This document shows, piece after piece, positions 1 through 6,724 of a DNA stretch of 18,597 nucleotides (position 1 is its first letter; every line of letters starts with the position of its first letter). Below the pieces are notes generated by a model. That model did not search any database, was not told the DNA's origin, and saw only the letters and a list, made by a program, of their open reading frames with translations. A program made the position numbers and the translations under genes. Source of the stretch: Streptomyces roseochromogenus subsp. oscitans DS 12.976 (lineage in GTDB: Bacteria; Actinomycetota; Actinomycetes; Streptomycetales; Streptomycetaceae); contig NZ_CM002285.1 of the NCBI RefSeq assembly GCF_000497445.1, positions 9,591,281-9,609,877 on the forward strand, given 5' to 3'.

Positions 1-113
1 AGCCTCCCTCCACCCTGGCCGGCGGGGCGTACTTCGCCTTCAATGGCGACTCGACCGGAAGGCTCCTCCCATGCCCTTCTTCCTTTCCCAACCCCGGCCA
101 GATCAACGGGTAA
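1..113 (+). CDS. possible 3' end of an unidentified gene, truncated by the window edge
   Basis: The frame beginning at base 3 is open to a TAA at 111-113, and most of its third positions are G or C, as expected for a high-GC actinomycete gene. The visible tail is about 36 residues and includes the stretch GGAYFAFNGDSTGR. I do not recognise the family. The start lies outside the window, so chance openness cannot be excluded. No hairpin terminator was obvious directly after the stop. Confidence 0.28.
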   Translation, partial: PPSTLAGGAYFAFNGDSTGRLLPCPSSFPNPGQING

Positions 114-387
114 TGGCTGTGAGGCAGGCGGGGGCGAGGCCCTCGTACGGCGGTGAGCAGCAGACCGACATCTCAGAACAGGCCGGGTGGCACTGTTCAC
201 GAGAGCGGGCAGCGCTTGTCCATGAGTTGGGGGGAGCCGGGGGGTGGGCCGGGGTTCGACATATTCACGGGTTCTGAGAGCACTGGCGGACAGCGGTTCT
301 GCTCAGGCGGGTGCAGGTGTAGTCCTAGCTGTTGGAGTCTGACCGCAGTCGGCTGGGCGATGGTCCCCAGGGGCCACTCGTGCCGGC
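114..387. other. spacer with no supported gene
   Basis: The stretch lies between the possible gene tail and the end of the MerR gene. Several short frames are open across it, but none has a convincing ribosome site, codon bias or recognisable product. I see no RNA gene, repeat array or strong hairpin. Confidence 0.5.
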
Positions 388-786
388 TCAGCCGGCGGTG
401 AGGATGCGGCAGATGTCGCCCTCGGTGCAGGTGGCAGGGTCGGTTGTGGAGGCGGTGCGGGTCAGCTCGCGCAGCGTGGCGCGGGTCGCCTCCAGTTCGG
501 CGATCCGGTGCTCCACGTCGGCGAGGTGCCGGCCGAGGAGCTCGGTGACGTGGCCGCAGGGCGGGTGACCGCCGTCGCGGATGGCCAGGATGTCACGGAT
601 CTCGGCGAGGCTGAGGCCGGCCGCCTGGGCGGAGCGGATGAAGCCGACCCGGGCCCGCGCATGGGCCGGGTAGTCGCGGTAGCCGCCCGAGGTGCGGGGC
701 GGGTCCGCCAGCAGCCCGGCCTGCTCGTAGTAACGAAGGGTCTTGGTGGTGGTGCCGGTGGCGGCGGCGAGGGCTCCGATGCGCAT
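388..786 (-). CDS. merR: MerR-family metal-responsive transcriptional regulator
   Basis: The 132-residue product has the classic MerR layout. The N-terminal winged helix-turn-helix begins MRIGALAAATG, with TLRYYEQAGLL at about residues 17-27 and the second wing motif GGYRDYP at about 34-40. A dimerisation helix follows, then a C-terminal metal loop. Cys77 (HPPCGH), Cys120 and Cys126 (CTEGDIC) fit a thiol metal-binding pattern, although the last two are closer together than the corresponding pair in Tn501 MerR. ATG at 786 is chosen because the HTH begins immediately there; the frame stays open upstream but antisense to the lyase gene. The gene is divergent from the MerB-like gene across a short promoter region, so it probably controls that gene and itself in response to mercury or organomercurials. 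The exact ligand is inferred from context. Confidence 0.93.
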   Translation of the reverse strand: MRIGALAAATGTTTKTLRYYEQAGLLADPPRTSGGYRDYPAHARARVGFIRSAQAAGLSLAEIRDILAIRDGGHPPCGHVTELLGRHLADVEHRIAELEATRATLRELTRTASTTDPATCTEGDICRILTAG

Positions 787-802
787 ACCTCCACGGTAGC
801 CC

Positions 803-834
803 TTGACCTTCCAGCGTAATGGAAGGTCTAGCGT
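803..834 (+). promoter_or_regulatory. MerR-type promoter/operator between merR and the merB-like gene
   Basis: A perfect 7-bp inverted repeat, ACCTTCC (806-812) and GGAAGGT (821-827), is separated by 8 bp. It overlaps a good -35 hexamer, TTGACC, at 803-808. A plausible -10 lies at about 828-834, giving a 19-20 bp spacer. Overlong 19-20 bp spacers with a dyad between -35 and -10 are the signature of MerR-family promoters, where the regulator untwists DNA to activate. The orientation serves the merB-like gene. The -10 (CTAGCG or TAGCGT) is a weak match, so its exact position is uncertain. Confidence 0.75.
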
Positions 835-861
835 GGGCCGCGTGACCTGGAGGTGCCGCCG

Positions 862-1815
862 ATGCGTGTGGAGATGCTGACCGTCCCGGACTGCCCGAAC
901 GGCCCGGTACTCAAGGAGCGGCTGGCGCTCGCCCTCGCCGGCCGTGCGGACGTGGAGCTGACCGGGCACGTGGTCGACGGCCAGGCCGAGGCCGAGCGCA
1001 GGGGCATGCACGGCTCGCCGACGCTGCTGGTCGACGGGCGCGATCCGTTCGCCGCTCCGGGCACCGCGGCCGGCCTGTCCTGCCGGCTCTACCGTGGAGC
1101 GGACGGCCGGGTCGACGGGGCGCCGTCCGTCGAGGCGCTGCGGCAGGTCCTCGGCACCACGGCCACCACGGGGGCGGACCAGGCTGTCGGCCGGGCCGGG
1201 CGGGGTCGTCTCGCGCCGGTCGAACGGGGCCTGCGGGCGGTGCAGCAGGCCGTCCTGCGTTCCTTCGCCACCACCGGCGCCCCGCCCGCGGCCGCCGAGT
1301 TGGAGTCGGCGGCCGAGCCCTTCGGCGTCCGCGCCGCCCAGGTGCTCGCCCAGCTGGCCGCCGAGGACTTCCTCACCCTGGACGGCACCGGTCGCATCCA
1401 GGCCGCGTACCCGTTCTCCGCTACCCCCACCGAGCACGCCGTGCAGATCGCCGGCGGCGCGACGGTGTGGTCGATGTGCGCGATCGACGCGCTCGGCATC
1501 CCCGCCATGCTGGGCACCGACGCCATCATCACCTCCAACGACCCAGTCACCGGCGACCCTGTCCGCGTGGAGTTCACCGGCGGAAGGGCCACCTGGCAGC
1601 CAGCCACCTCGGTGGTCTACTGCGGCACCCGCCCCGGCGACGGCCCGGCCGCCACAGTCTGCTGTGGCTACCTGCGCTTTTTCACCGCGCGCGGCACCGC
1701 GGAGCAGTGGACCGGACAGCACGCCGGCATGAGCGGCGCCGTCCTGGACCAAGCCGAGGCCGAGCGCTTGGGCGCAGACATCTTTGGCCCCCTGCTGGCC
1801 GCACCCGCACCGTGA
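862..1815 (+). CDS. merB: organomercurial lyase (MerB family) with an N-terminal thioredoxin-like domain
   Basis: The 317-residue product has two parts. Residues 1-100 look like a thioredoxin-fold domain (VEMLTVPDCPNGPVL at 3-17, GSPTLLVDG at 51-59) without a CXXC pair. Residues 120-317 match MerB, which protonolyses the carbon-mercury bond to release Hg(II). The catalytic region SMCAIDALGIP gives Cys206 and Asp209, equivalent to E. coli MerB Cys96 and Asp99. VCCGYLRFF supplies Cys267/Cys268, equivalent to Cys159/Cys160. ATG at 862 is preferred over an in-frame GTG at 853 because GGAGG at 849-853 is correctly spaced for it. The stop overlaps the next gene, suggesting an operon. At 317 residues it is well above the roughly 210 of classic MerB because of the N-terminal fusion. 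No merA follows. The MerB assignment is strong; the role of the N-terminal domain is inferred. Confidence 0.92.
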   Translation: MRVEMLTVPDCPNGPVLKERLALALAGRADVELTGHVVDGQAEAERRGMHGSPTLLVDGRDPFAAPGTAAGLSCRLYRGADGRVDGAPSVEALRQVLGTTATTGADQAVGRAGRGRLAPVERGLRAVQQAVLRSFATTGAPPAAAELESAAEPFGVRAAQVLAQLAAEDFLTLDGTGRIQAAYPFSATPTEHAVQIAGGATVWSMCAIDALGIPAMLGTDAIITSNDPVTGDPVRVEFTGGRATWQPATSVVYCGTRPGDGPAATVCCGYLRFFTARGTAEQWTGQHAGMSGAVLDQAEAERLGADIFGPLLAAPAP

Positions 1816-2072
1816 GCCGGACCGCCATGAACCCGCCCCAACGCCACGACCCGGCCACCCGGAGAGGAACAGCGGCCCTGCTCGCGGCCGCCACGGCAGC
1901 CATCGTCTGCTGCGCGGGACCCGCCCTGATCATCGCCGCGGCCTCGGGCGCGCTCGCCGCCTGGCTCAGCAACTGGTCCGTCACCGCCGCCGCGCTGCTG
2001 ATCACCGGGGCCGTGGCTTGGTGGCTACGACGCGGCCGGCGGTCCTGCCGCCCACCAGGTCGCTCTCAATGA
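1812..2072 (+). CDS. small MerT-like membrane protein, putative mercuric ion transporter
   Basis: The gene can start at GTG 1812, overlapping the lyase stop as GTGA, or at ATG 1827; the shorter product is 81 residues. Neither start has a clear Shine-Dalgarno sequence, so coupling from the upstream gene is likely. The protein has two hydrophobic segments and a vicinal cysteine pair in the first (VCCAGPALI, Cys28-Cys29 counted from the ATG). The CC-x-GP pattern followed by small residues resembles the first transmembrane helix of MerT, whose cysteine pair takes up Hg(II). The C-terminus is Arg-rich. Position directly behind merB supports a mercury role. It is shorter than canonical three-helix MerT, so it could be a reduced variant or a different small membrane protein. 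Confidence 0.6.
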   Translation: MSRTAMNPPQRHDPATRRGTAALLAAATAAIVCCAGPALIIAAASGALAAWLSNWSVTAAALLITGAVAWWLRRGRRSCRPPGRSQ

Positions 2073-2291
2073 TCGGGATGTTCGGACGCCAGGTCACCTG
2101 CTGCTGCCGACCTCACCGAGCTTCCCCAAGCGCCGGCCCGTGCCTGGCCCAGGCGCTGTCGATTCTCGTGAACATCGAAAACGCCGACCGCGGGGCGCCT
2201 GGCAAAGTGATTGTCCCCTGTCATCCCATCGGACGTTTGACAGCGAACTCAGCCGTTACGTCGTGCGGGGTGAGCGCTCTGAGGGTGTTGC

Positions 2292-2552
2292 ATGGCTGTA
2301 CTGGCTGGGGTGGAAGGCGCTGGGCAGTACGTCGAGGTGTCGTACGCGGATGCTCTGCATCGAGCCAGTGAGGACGGCGCGGGCGGGGAGCGGTGCCGCC
2401 TTCACCGGAACGGCCGCGCCGTTGCGGTGAAGGCGGTCGATCGGCGTGCGGTGCTCTTGCGTCGGTTAGCGGACGACGTGGACGGTCACCGGCGTGGAGG
2501 TGCGGTCCGTCTTCGCGTGCTGGTGGTGCTTGTCGGTCGAATACAGCACTGA
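2292..2552 (+). CDS. possible Phd/YefM-like antitoxin, perhaps a remnant
   Basis: An 86-residue frame starts at ATG 2292 behind GAGGG at 2281-2285. Residues about 14-50 contain VEVSYADALHRASED, then GGERCRLHRNGRAVAVKAVD. This resembles the Phd/YefM fold, in which a short strand-helix is followed by a strand ending in an RNGRxVA-type motif. Such proteins bind and neutralise a cognate toxin and repress their own operon. No toxin gene is visible downstream. The last 29 codons overlap the convergent secreted-protein gene, and a long hairpin sits inside the motif region, so the frame may be decayed or fortuitous. The assignment is tentative. Confidence 0.3.
   Translation: MAVLAGVEGAGQYVEVSYADALHRASEDGAGGERCRLHRNGRAVAVKAVDRRAVLLRRLADDVDGHRRGGAVRLRVLVVLVGRIQH
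2401..2431. terminator. hairpin downstream of the minus-strand secreted-protein gene
   Basis: TTCACCG (2401-2407) pairs with CGGTGAA (2425-2431), and AACGGC (2409-2414) pairs with GCCGTT (2418-2423). One G/G mismatch separates the two helices and the loop is three bases. It lies about 35 bp past the stop of the minus-strand gene at 2466 and could end that transcript. There is no clear T tract. It also lies inside the possible Phd-like frame. Confidence 0.35.
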
Positions 2553-2855
2553 ACGGAACTGCAGCTCGCCTGTGTGCGTGGCCTTGACGTTTGCGCGCGC
2601 ATCACCGGAGAAGCTCCGCGTGACGGCGTGCCAGTGGCCCCAGTGGCCGGGTTTGCCGGACCGCTCCTGTATGGTGTACTGTTCGGCGTCGTTATCTCCG
2701 TAGCCGCGTACCTTCACCACGTGGCTGGCATGCGCGGTGTGGGGGGTGGCCTGAATCGAGATGTCGCCCTTCGCGAACGCCGGGGATGCCGCCAGTCCTG
2801 CCGAGGTCACACCCAGCGCGGTGACCATCGCGAGCCGCTTCATGCCAAGCTTCAT
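2466..2855 (-). CDS. small secreted protein of unknown function
   Basis: The 129-residue product has a clear Sec signal peptide. It has Lys/Arg near the start, a hydrophobic core (AMVTALGVTSAGLAA), and a probable signal-peptidase site after SPAFA at about residue 28. The mature part is polar, rich in His, Thr and Lys, and alternates in a way suggesting beta strands (ISIQATP, HVVKVRGYG, TPVTVHVV). It contains no cysteine and no catalytic motif I recognise. The ATG at 2855 is supported by GGAG just upstream on the minus strand. It resembles the many short Ig-like exported proteins of Streptomyces, but I cannot name a family. It is transcribed alone and converges with the possible Phd-like frame. 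Confidence 0.75.
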   Translation of the reverse strand: MKLGMKRLAMVTALGVTSAGLAASPAFAKGDISIQATPHTAHASHVVKVRGYGDNDAEQYTIQERSGKPGHWGHWHAVTRSFSGDARANVKATHTGELQFRSVLYSTDKHHQHAKTDRTSTPVTVHVVR

Positions 2856-3216
2856 ACTCGGATCTCCTTGGATATCTCCGTCCCCTTTGCGTCAACTAGG
2901 CTTCATAGCTGCTTGATTGACGCACTTCCATCGGAGAAGAGTGGTTGGCTTGCCCAGTAGTTGTCCCCCGATTCTCACTACCTCGTAACTGGCGTCAGAC
3001 GATCACCGGGCTGCCTCACCGTGCACTTACCGAGAGGCACTGTCTGACGGCCAACCCAGTCGGCCCAGGTCGGAGGCGCTGCCCCCGACTGACTTCCCCA
3101 CGTTCTTCTTCGGGACTGGGCGAGCCCTTCGTATGGTTGGCGCCCCAGGGATGCCGGGTGTTTGTGTCCTGAACGTGGATGGAGCTGGTTGTAGGAGCAG
3201 CTCTTGAAGTGATGCT
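2856..3216. other. region upstream of the group II intron, no supported gene
   Basis: This stretch holds the leader of the minus-strand secreted-protein gene and then non-coding sequence up to the proposed intron start. Open frames on both strands lack ribosome sites and recognisable products. A 6-bp inverted repeat, GAGCTG (3182-3187) and CAGCTC (3198-3203), lies shortly before the proposed 5' splice site. Part of this region could belong to the intron if its 5' end is further upstream than proposed. Confidence 0.4.
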
Positions 3217-3743
3217 GTGCGGAAGATGAAGGTTGTTGGCCCTTCGGAGTCGCCCTGCGGGGGGAGGCTTCAAACCACCTCGTGCTGCGTTGGCTGAAGA
3301 CCGTCGTGGTGAGCGACGAGGAAAAGGCGTCGTAAGAGGCGTCAGGTGGGGATCGGGAAGACGAACGCAAGTGAATCGCTGCTGACGTGTCGTAAGAGTC
3401 AAAGGTGACATCAAAACCGGGGTGTATACCCAATCCCGGGACGAGTCTGGCGGGTGCCCGTTTACTGGCCAGTCGGTGTCCGGCATGCAGGCGACGTGAG
3501 CCCGGTCTGCGGCTTCCGTATGGAACAGGAGAAGGCGTTCCTTGCCGCTGCTCGTCGTAATGGCGAGTGAGAGGGAGTGTCCCAAGCAGCCGAAACTGCA
3601 AGGGATCGAGTACCGAGGTCAGGCGCGCCGGCGGACCGGCTCGTAGTAGTGGCGAAGCCCCTGTAACGGGGGTGGAGCGAAGGGGCCGGGTCGTTCGTGG
3701 CTGAGTTGATCGCGTCAACCGGGCGGTGCCCGGGAGGAATTCG

Positions 3744-5000
3744 GTGGACCAGTTGAAGTCACAGGCCAAGCCGTTTGAGATTTCAAAGTGGGAAGTCAAG
3801 GAGGCGTGGGAGGAAGTCAGGGCGAACAAAGGCGCTCCCGGGGTGGATGGGCAATCTCTGGACGAGTTCGAGAAGGATCTGAAGGGGAACCTCTACAAGG
3901 TCTGGAACCGGATGTCGTCGGGGTCTTACTTTCCGCAACCGGTGCGCGCGGTGGAGATTCCTAAGCCGCATGGTGGAGGCACGAGAATCCTCGGGATTCC
4001 TTGTGTGGCTGACCGGGTGGCGCAGACTGTGGTGGCCAGGCATCTCATGCGCCGGGTGGAGCCTGTATTCCATCCGGATTCGTATGGATACCGGCCCGGA
4101 CGGTCGGCGCTGGACGCGGTCGCACGCTGCCGGGACCGCTGCTGGAAGAGGAACTGGGTCATCGACCTCGATGTCGCCAAGTTCTTCGACAGCGTCCGGT
4201 GGGACCTCCTGGTCAAGGCGGTGGAAGCCCACACCGACGCCGTATGGGTGATTTTGTATGTGCGGAGGTGGCTTCAAGCGCCGATGCAGCAGCCCGACGG
4301 CAGCCTGCTGGTCCGGGACCGCGGGACCCCTCAAGGATCTCCGGTCTCGCCCGTGCTGGCGAACCTGTTCATGCACTACGCGTTCGACACCTGGCTGGCC
4401 CGGGAGTACCCCGGCGTCTGGTTCGAGCGTTACGCGGACGACGCGGTGATCCACTGCGTCACCGAGCGGCAGGCCACGGAGGTCCTGGCCGCGCTGATGG
4501 ACAGGATGGAACGGGTCGGGCTGCGACTGCATCCCGACAAGACCCGGATCGTGTACTGCAGGGATGGCAAGCGCCGAAACTCGTACGAGCACACGGCATT
4601 CACCTTCCTTGGATACACCTTCCGCGCCCGCAGGAGCCGGGACAAGAAGGGAGAGAGCTTCCTCTCCTTCGACCCGGAGATCAGTAAAGAGGCCCTGAAG
4701 CGGCTCAGTGCGGAGGTCCGTTCCTGGCACCTTCATACTCGGGCCGACCTTTCCTTCGTTGATCTCGCCCGGTGGGTCAACCCACGGGTGGCGGGGTGGA
4801 TGCAGTACTACGGCCGCTTCCGGCGGTCGGGGCTGGATCCCCTTCTGACGCGCATCAACGCCTACTTGGTGCGATGGATCCGCAAGAAGTACGAGCGGCT
4901 CAAGGCGAAGCGGAAGGCCATTGCGAAGATGGGGGAGATCGCCAAGCGGTATCCCCGCATGTTCGCGCACTGGCCTTGGACTACCGCCTCGGCCTGGTGA
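3744..5000 (+). CDS. ltrA: group II intron reverse transcriptase/maturase
   Basis: The 418-residue protein reverse-transcribes the intron and helps it fold and splice. It shows the RT blocks in order: ANKGAPGVDG near the N-terminus, IPKPHGGGTRILGIP, YGYRPGRSALDAV, WVIDLDVAKFFD with the first catalytic Asp (about residue 143), RGTPQGSPVSPVLANL, and ERYADDAVIHC with the catalytic YADD (about residues 230-233). LHPDKTRIVYC and FTFLGYTF follow. The maturase (X) domain includes NPRVAGWMQYYGRF. No HNH endonuclease domain follows; the frame ends 12 nt before domain V. GTG 3744 is chosen over GTG 3726 because GGGAGGA at 3732-3738 is correctly spaced. The catalytic residues look intact, so the element may be active. 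Confidence 0.96.
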   Translation: MDQLKSQAKPFEISKWEVKEAWEEVRANKGAPGVDGQSLDEFEKDLKGNLYKVWNRMSSGSYFPQPVRAVEIPKPHGGGTRILGIPCVADRVAQTVVARHLMRRVEPVFHPDSYGYRPGRSALDAVARCRDRCWKRNWVIDLDVAKFFDSVRWDLLVKAVEAHTDAVWVILYVRRWLQAPMQQPDGSLLVRDRGTPQGSPVSPVLANLFMHYAFDTWLAREYPGVWFERYADDAVIHCVTERQATEVLAALMDRMERVGLRLHPDKTRIVYCRDGKRRNSYEHTAFTFLGYTFRARRSRDKKGESFLSFDPEISKEALKRLSAEVRSWHLHTRADLSFVDLARWVNPRVAGWMQYYGRFRRSGLDPLLTRINAYLVRWIRKKYERLKAKRKAIAKMGEIAKRYPRMFAHWPWTTASAW

Positions 5001-5012
5001 CCAGGACGGCAG

Positions 5013-5089
5013 GAGCCGTGTAACGAGAGATCGTTCCGCACGGTTCTGTGAGAGCCGAGGGGTGAGATTCCCCTCGGCTACTCGGCGAC
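5013..5089 (+). ncRNA. group II intron domains V and VI
   Basis: Domain V spans 5013-5046, exactly 34 nt. GAGCCGTG pairs with CACGGTTC, an upper stem ACGA/TCGT carries a GAGA tetraloop, and a two-base CG bulge is present, as in bacterial group II introns. Domain VI follows at 5050-5083. A 9-bp stem (5054-5062 with 5070-5078) and an outer GAG/CTC helix flank A5080, which is left unpaired opposite an A-T pair and is the predicted lariat branch point. These structures are visible directly in the sequence and confirm the intron independently of the protein. Confidence 0.92.
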
Positions 5090-5257
5090 TAACCAACTTC
5101 TGCCATCAGTGGCTTACGACGATTGGCCGCTCGGCACCCCACGACGACTCGGCTGCCAATTACGAATTGCGAATGATCGATTCGTAGGGAATCGACAGCG
5201 AGATCGTCCGTCGGGAGGCACCAGCAGCACACCGCACGGAGGCACCACAGGGCCGCG

Positions 5258-5443
5258 ATCTGGGCCGGCATCGACGCAGGTAAGACCCATCACCACTGCG
5301 CCGCGATCGACGAAAGCGGCCGTCGGCTGCTGTCGCAACGCGTCGCCAACGACGAGCCCGAGCTTCTCGAACTCATCGCCGACGTCCTGTCCCTGGGCGA
5401 CGAGGTGGCCTGGGGCATCGACCTGGCCGACGGGGGAGCCGCC
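5258..5443 (+). pseudogene. IS110-family transposase, N-terminal fragment
   Basis: The frame from 5258 encodes IWAGIDAGKTHHHCAAID, then RRLLSQRVANDEPELLELI and WGIDLADGGAA. This is the start of an IS110-type DEDD transposase, whose RuvC-like fold begins with the Asp of GIDxGK. Similarity ends at about 5443, where the frame runs into sequence antisense to the next small gene. Roughly 60 residues of a protein normally about 400 long survive, and no start codon is evident. It is a dead stub probably created by deletion or a later insertion. The family call rests on motif recognition. Confidence 0.8.
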
Positions 5444-5757
5444 TACGCCGCTGTTCCCGGTCCCGCCTCTCTCGGATCTCCCAGCGGCCGGGTCAGCTCG
5501 TCATCCTCGGCCGCCCGGCGTCCCGGTTCCGTCTCGTCCAGCTCCCAGTAGTCCCGGCACTCGTCGCACCGGTGCTCCAGGATGCCCGCGTTGGTGGCCA
5601 GTACGGCTCCGTGCGGACAGCCGCTGTCGTCGCCGCGTCCCGCGCATTGTTGTTCCCAGTTGTCCCCCATGCGGTTGACCGTGCGGCGTGCGAGCGGCAG
5701 TCGGCAGAGGGCGTGCAGGGCGCACGGGCGCTCGCGTCCGGCAACACACCTCAGCAC
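5443..5757 (-). CDS. small Cys-rich hypothetical protein
   Basis: The frame gives 104 residues from GTG 5757, or 75 residues from the internal ATG at 5670. High third-position GC extends upstream of the GTG as far as about 5800, so the true start may lie there or the gene may be 5'-truncated. Cysteines are spaced in a way that suggests a zinc ribbon: WEQQCAG, SGCPHG and HRCDECRDYWE (a CX2C pair). The C-terminus is acidic and Pro/Gly-rich. I do not recognise a family. It abuts the IS110 stub end to end, suggesting that the stub was cut at this gene's tail. No clear ribosome site was found for either start. Confidence 0.42.
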   Translation of the reverse strand: MLRCVAGRERPCALHALCRLPLARRTVNRMGDNWEQQCAGRGDDSGCPHGAVLATNAGILEHRCDECRDYWELDETEPGRRAAEDDELTRPLGDPREAGPGTAA

Positions 5758-5976
5758 CGGCCAGTAGCCCCAGCCGCTCGCTCTGTTCGGCTTCAGGGAA
5801 CCTCACCCACCCCGTCCTGTTGGTGGTTTGCATGTGGCTGTCAGTGACTGATCGTCGTCGTGGAGTCAGCGGAAAGACCGGGGTGAGCAGGTAGGGGGGT
5901 GGCGCTCTCTGCTGGCGATGCGTGTCACCAGTGACGAAAGCCCGGGCCGGTATTAAGCAGACCATCATTCGAGTCG

Positions 5977-6312
5977 GTGGCCTACGCCTTCTACCTGCGC
6001 TCGATGGGCGGTTCTCTCGATCGGATCGAAGCCCAGCGTCAGCCAGATGCTTTCATCTTCACCCTCGGGCCGGGAACCAAGCCCGAGGCCTTCATGGGTG
6101 ATCCGGCGGCCCAGGCGCCTAGAGAGGGCCTCGGCCAGGTACCCGGCGTCGCCCCGGACGGCTCGGCGCCCTGGCAGGTCGTTGACCCGCGCGCAGGTGG
6201 TGGAGGAGTCAGCCGTGACGTCCACCTTCAAGGCCACCGGCCCCTGACCGTGAGCGACCGCGAAGCGGTGCTGGTCTACACCGTCTCGACCCTGCCCGTG
6301 CGGTGGGCTTGA
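5977..6312 (+). CDS. doubtful hypothetical ORF
   Basis: A 111-residue frame starts at GTG 5977. The first 40 residues (AYAFYLRSMGGSLDRIEAQ, then DAFIFTLGPG) have moderately gene-like composition, but the remainder is Gly/Pro-rich and less convincing. There is no clear ribosome site, and the opposite strand is open over the same region. It may be a fragment of a degraded gene. I cannot suggest a function. Confidence 0.2.
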   Translation: MAYAFYLRSMGGSLDRIEAQRQPDAFIFTLGPGTKPEAFMGDPAAQAPREGLGQVPGVAPDGSAPWQVVDPRAGGGGVSRDVHLQGHRPLTVSDREAVLVYTVSTLPVRWA

Positions 6313-6475
6313 CCCCAGCAGGCACCAGACCCTGCGGCCGGTGGGCGGCTTGGCGTGGCATGCGCAGTTGGAGCACGATCGGGTGACGGTCACATTCACG
6401 GCGTGTGCGGGTGAGCGCTCAAGTTCCCTCGGACCAACACCGTGTCCTTTGTCGTGTGGGCTCGCTGGTCTGGCC

Positions 6476-6672
6476 ATGGGGTGGGATACCTGGAGTGGGA
6501 TTGTTCCGGACGGGCTGTGGGAGATTTCGGAGCAGCTGATCCCGCAGTCGAGGGTTGGGCCGCAGGGCGGGCGACGCAGGAAACGCCTGATGAGGCGCTG
6601 TTCGCTGCGGTCATCTACGTCCTTGTCGGCGGTTGTGCTGGCATCCTTGCCTCCGTGCTTCGGCGTATCGAT
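6476..6672 (+). pseudogene. IS5-type transposase N-terminal remnant with two frameshifts
   Basis: From ATG 6476 the first frame reads GIVPDGLWEISEQLIPQSRV and then GPQGGRR, the usual beginning of IS5-group transposases of actinomycetes (the N-terminal domain before the DDE fold). Near 6575-6583 the similarity moves to another frame, TPDEALFAAVIYVLVGGCAG. Near 6640-6648 it returns to the first frame as LPPCFGVS. After about 6672 the resemblance ends. Two indels plus the missing DDE domain make this a clear pseudogene. It lies just upstream of the HTH gene and is in frame with it, so an automated call would wrongly extend that gene upstream to 6341. Confidence 0.7.
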
Positions 6673-6724
6673 GATTGACTGTCTCCGATATCGGGGGCCT
6701 TTTCGGACGATCTTGGGGTGCGCG

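Larger units (their letters stand above)
3217..5089 (+). mobile_element. group II intron (retroelement)
   Basis: The element contains a reverse transcriptase/maturase frame followed immediately by a textbook domain V and a domain VI with a bulged A. The best 5' boundary is GTGCG at 3217-3221, matching the GUGYG consensus and leaving about 530 nt for domains I-III before the ORF. The resulting length of about 1.87 kb fits introns encoding a protein without an endonuclease domain. The 3' end is placed near 5089, eight or nine nucleotides after the branch-point A at 5080, ending in AC. The 5' edge is the weak point: GTGT-type sequences at about 3158-3166 are alternatives, and I could not identify a convincing EBS1/IBS1 pairing. 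It lies between a secreted-protein gene and an IS110 stub and does not visibly split a gene. Confidence 0.8.

Noticed and set aside
388..1752. A 454-residue minus-strand frame covering merR and the antisense of the MerB-like gene
   Set aside because: Only its last 132 residues are MerR; the rest mirrors the lyase gene. The HTH start at 786 defines the real gene.
2978..3829. A 283-residue minus-strand frame across the intron leader
   Set aside because: It is antisense to structured intron RNA and the RT start, has no domain I recognise, and long antisense frames are common in GC-rich intron leaders.
3783..5096. A 437-residue minus-strand frame
   Set aside because: It is the antisense shadow of the reverse transcriptase gene.
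5965..6477. A 170-residue minus-strand ORF
   Set aside because: No ribosome site or recognisable motif, and the sequence looks like antisense of the plus-strand frame.
6341..6724. N-terminal extension of the HTH gene
   Set aside because: The extension is IS5-type transposase remnant in the same frame by chance; the HTH domain begins shortly after ATG 6725.
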